Source of the DNA: Bordetella parapertussis
GTDB lineage: Bacteria > Pseudomonadota > Gammaproteobacteria > Burkholderiales > Burkholderiaceae_C
Reading direction: 5' to 3'
Assembly (NCBI GenBank): GCA_945882755.1
Contig: CAMCWS010000042.1
Location: 1-17,203, forward strand
Length of the DNA: 17,203 nt
The position numbers were made by a program, and so were the translations under genes. Positions 15,438 through 17,203 of the stretch are shown here, one piece after another. The notes below the pieces were generated by a model that was not told the DNA's origin, made no database searches, and saw only the letters and a list, made by a program, of their open reading frames with translations. The number at the start of each line of letters is the position of its first letter. Within the stretch, counting starts at the first letter, position 1.

Positions 15438-17203
15438 ATGACACGCTCTTCTCTTCCCCGCCGCCGCTTTGATGTGGTCATCGTTGGTGCCGGTGGCTCC
15501 GGTATGCGTGCCTCCCTGCAACTGTCTCGAGCAGGCCTGAATGTGGCTGTTTTGTCCAAAGTGTTTCCTACCCGCTCACACACCGTGGCGGCGCAAGGCG
15601 GCATTGGAGCGTCGCTGGGCAATATGTCCGAAGACAACTGGCACTTCCACTTTTACGACACCGTCAAAGGATCGGACTGGCTGGGCGACCAAGACGCTAT
15701 TGAATACATGTGCCGCGAAGCACCCAAGGTGGTGTATGAGCTAGAGCACATGGGCATGCCGTTTGATCGCAATGCCGATGGCACGATTTACCAGCGCCCC
15801 TTTGGCGGTCACACTGCTAACTACGGTGAAAAATCGGTGCAACGTGCATGCGCTTCAGCCGACCGAACTGGCCACGCCATGTTGCACACGCTTTACCAAC
15901 AAAACATCCAATCCCACACCAATTTCTTTGTGGAATGGATGGCACAAGACATCATCCGCGACGCCGAGGGTGATGTGGTGGGTGTCACAGCACTAGAGAT
16001 GGAAACCGGTGATGTGCATATTTTGGAAGCCAAAACTGTGTTGCTCGCCACCGGTGGCGCAGGCCGCATCTTTGCGGCTTCGACCAATGCTTTCATCAAC
16101 ACCGGCGACGGTTTGGGCATGGCGGCACGTGCTGGCATTCCGCTGGAAGACATGGAGTTTTGGCAGTTCCACCCCACCGGCGTGGCCGGTGCTGGCGTGC
16201 TCTTGACCGAAGGTTGCCGTGGCGAAGGTGCGATTTTGCTCAACAGCAACGGTGAGCGTTTCATGGAGCGTTATGCGCCCACCTTGAAAGACTTGGCACC
16301 GCGTGACTTTGTGTCGCGTTGCATGGACCAAGAGATCAAAGAGGGACGCGGTTGCGGCCCGAACAAAGACTACGTGCACCTGAAGCTCGACCACCTCGGT
16401 GCCGACACCATCATGAAGCGCCTGCCGTCTGTCTACGAGATTGGCCACAACTTCGCCAACGTCGACATCACCAAAGAGCCCATCCCCGTGGTGCCCACCA
16501 TCCACTACCAAATGGGCGGCATCCCCACCAATATCCACGGCCAAGTGGTCACGCAAACAGCCACCGACCACAACGCGGTGGTCAACGGTTTGTATGCGGT
16601 GGGTGAGTGCTCTTGCGTGTCGGTGCATGGTGCCAACCGTTTGGGCACCAACTCGCTGCTCGATTTGCTGGTGTTTGGCAAAGCGGCGGGCAACCACATC
16701 GTGGACTTCCACCAGAAAAACAAACTTCACAAACCCCTGCCTGCTGATGCTGCCGACCGCACCTTGGCACGTTTGGCTAGGCTTCAAAACGCCACCAGCG
16801 GCGAGTACGCTCAGGACGTGGCCAACGATATACGTGCCACCATGCAGCAGCATGCGGGCGTGTTTCGTACACAAGCCAGTTTGGACGAAGGGGTTGGCAA
16901 GATTGCGGCATTGCGCGAACGTGTCAATGCCATTGGCCTGCAAGACAAGTCGCAGATCTTCAACACGGCACGTGTTGAAGCCTTGGAGGTGGAAAACCTC
17001 ATCGAATGTGCCCAAGCCACCATGGTGTCTGCTGCCGCGCGACGTGAAAGCCGTGGCGCTCACACGGTCGATGATTACGCAGACACCCCGCAGCACCCCA
17101 ATGGCCGTAACGATGAAGAGTGGTTAAAGCACTCTCTTTGGCACAGCGACAGCAACAGCTTGACCTACAAGCCCGTCAAATTGCAACCGCTGACCACCGA
17201 AAG
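15438..17203 (+). CDS. sdhA: succinate dehydrogenase flavoprotein subunit (partial at 3' end)
   Basis: Catalytic subunit of complex II: oxidises succinate to fumarate and passes electrons by covalently bound FAD to SdhB. The frame is open for 588 codons to the right edge; family members are about 600 residues, so only a short C-terminus is missing. The N-terminus RRRFDVVIVGAGGSGMRASL holds the FAD Rossmann motif. His48 in TRSHTVAAQGG is the covalent FAD site. Further landmarks are FGGHTANYGEKSVQRAC, LATGGAGRIF, the active-site QFHPTGVAGAG followed by TEGCRGEG, the LAPRDFVSR arginine, PTIHYQMGGIPTN and HGANRLGTNSLLDLLVFGK. GGAG lies 11 nt before the ATG, inside the end of sdhD. sdhB would be expected just beyond the window. 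Confidence 0.97.
   Translation, partial: MTRSSLPRRRFDVVIVGAGGSGMRASLQLSRAGLNVAVLSKVFPTRSHTVAAQGGIGASLGNMSEDNWHFHFYDTVKGSDWLGDQDAIEYMCREAPKVVYELEHMGMPFDRNADGTIYQRPFGGHTANYGEKSVQRACASADRTGHAMLHTLYQQNIQSHTNFFVEWMAQDIIRDAEGDVVGVTALEMETGDVHILEAKTVLLATGGAGRIFAASTNAFINTGDGLGMAARAGIPLEDMEFWQFHPTGVAGAGVLLTEGCRGEGAILLNSNGERFMERYAPTLKDLAPRDFVSRCMDQEIKEGRGCGPNKDYVHLKLDHLGADTIMKRLPSVYEIGHNFANVDITKEPIPVVPTIHYQMGGIPTNIHGQVVTQTATDHNAVVNGLYAVGECSCVSVHGANRLGTNSLLDLLVFGKAAGNHIVDFHQKNKLHKPLPADAADRTLARLARLQNATSGEYAQDVANDIRATMQQHAGVFRTQASLDEGVGKIAALRERVNAIGLQDKSQIFNTARVEALEVENLIECAQATMVSAAARRESRGAHTVDDYADTPQHPNGRNDEEWLKHSLWHSDSNSLTYKPVKLQPLTTE

Noticed and set aside
15993..17096. Long open frame (367 codons) on the minus strand
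   Set aside because: Antisense to sdhA, which is continuous and conserved across the same bases.

Overview
The window is a stretch of ordinary chromosome from a betaproteobacterium, most likely Burkholderiales and probably Comamonadaceae-like. Three things suggest this. One is the gene order mdh / GntR regulator / sdhC-sdhD-sdhA, divergent and next to a CitE-like gene and acnB. The second is a thrB homoserine kinase of the aminoglycoside-phosphotransferase (APH) fold instead of the E. coli GHMP type. The third is a BPSS1780-family membrane protein. The assignment comes from protein likeness and synteny recalled from memory, not from a search. By eye the base composition is moderate in GC and the packing is tight: gene gaps within operons are 3-21 bp, and two convergent pairs overlap at their stop codons. 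No stretch over 300 bp lacks a gene, and I see no IS elements, CRISPR arrays, tRNA or rRNA.

Left part (1-6057): polA, cut by the window's left edge, reads leftward. Diverging from it is a rightward pair, thrB and a six-helix membrane protein, whose end touches the end of leftward uvrD. The polA-thrB gap is only 59 bp and holds a perfect 7-bp inverted repeat with possible -10 elements facing both ways.

Middle part (6058-11126): a 140-bp divergent region separates uvrD from the rightward pair guaC (GMP reductase, GTG start) and trhP (tRNA U34 hydroxylation). trhP then overlaps the end of leftward acnB by 6 bp.

Right part (8547-17203) is a TCA-cycle cluster. Leftward: mdh, a CitE-like CoA-ester lyase, a small exported protein resembling the MliC lysozyme inhibitors, and acnB, separated by gaps of 21, 19 and 18 bp. 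Rightward: a GntR/UTRA regulator, sdhC, sdhD and sdhA (cut by the right edge). The 131-bp mdh-gntR gap contains overlapping palindromic half-sites that cover a good promoter for the regulator gene. The regulator therefore probably controls itself and perhaps both arms, linking malate dehydrogenase, aconitase and succinate dehydrogenase.

I found no clearly new biological system. The points most worth a second look are the MliC-like and CitE-like genes inside a TCA operon, the GntR operator region, the matching leaderless geometry of polA and uvrD, and alternative hairpins upstream of guaC.
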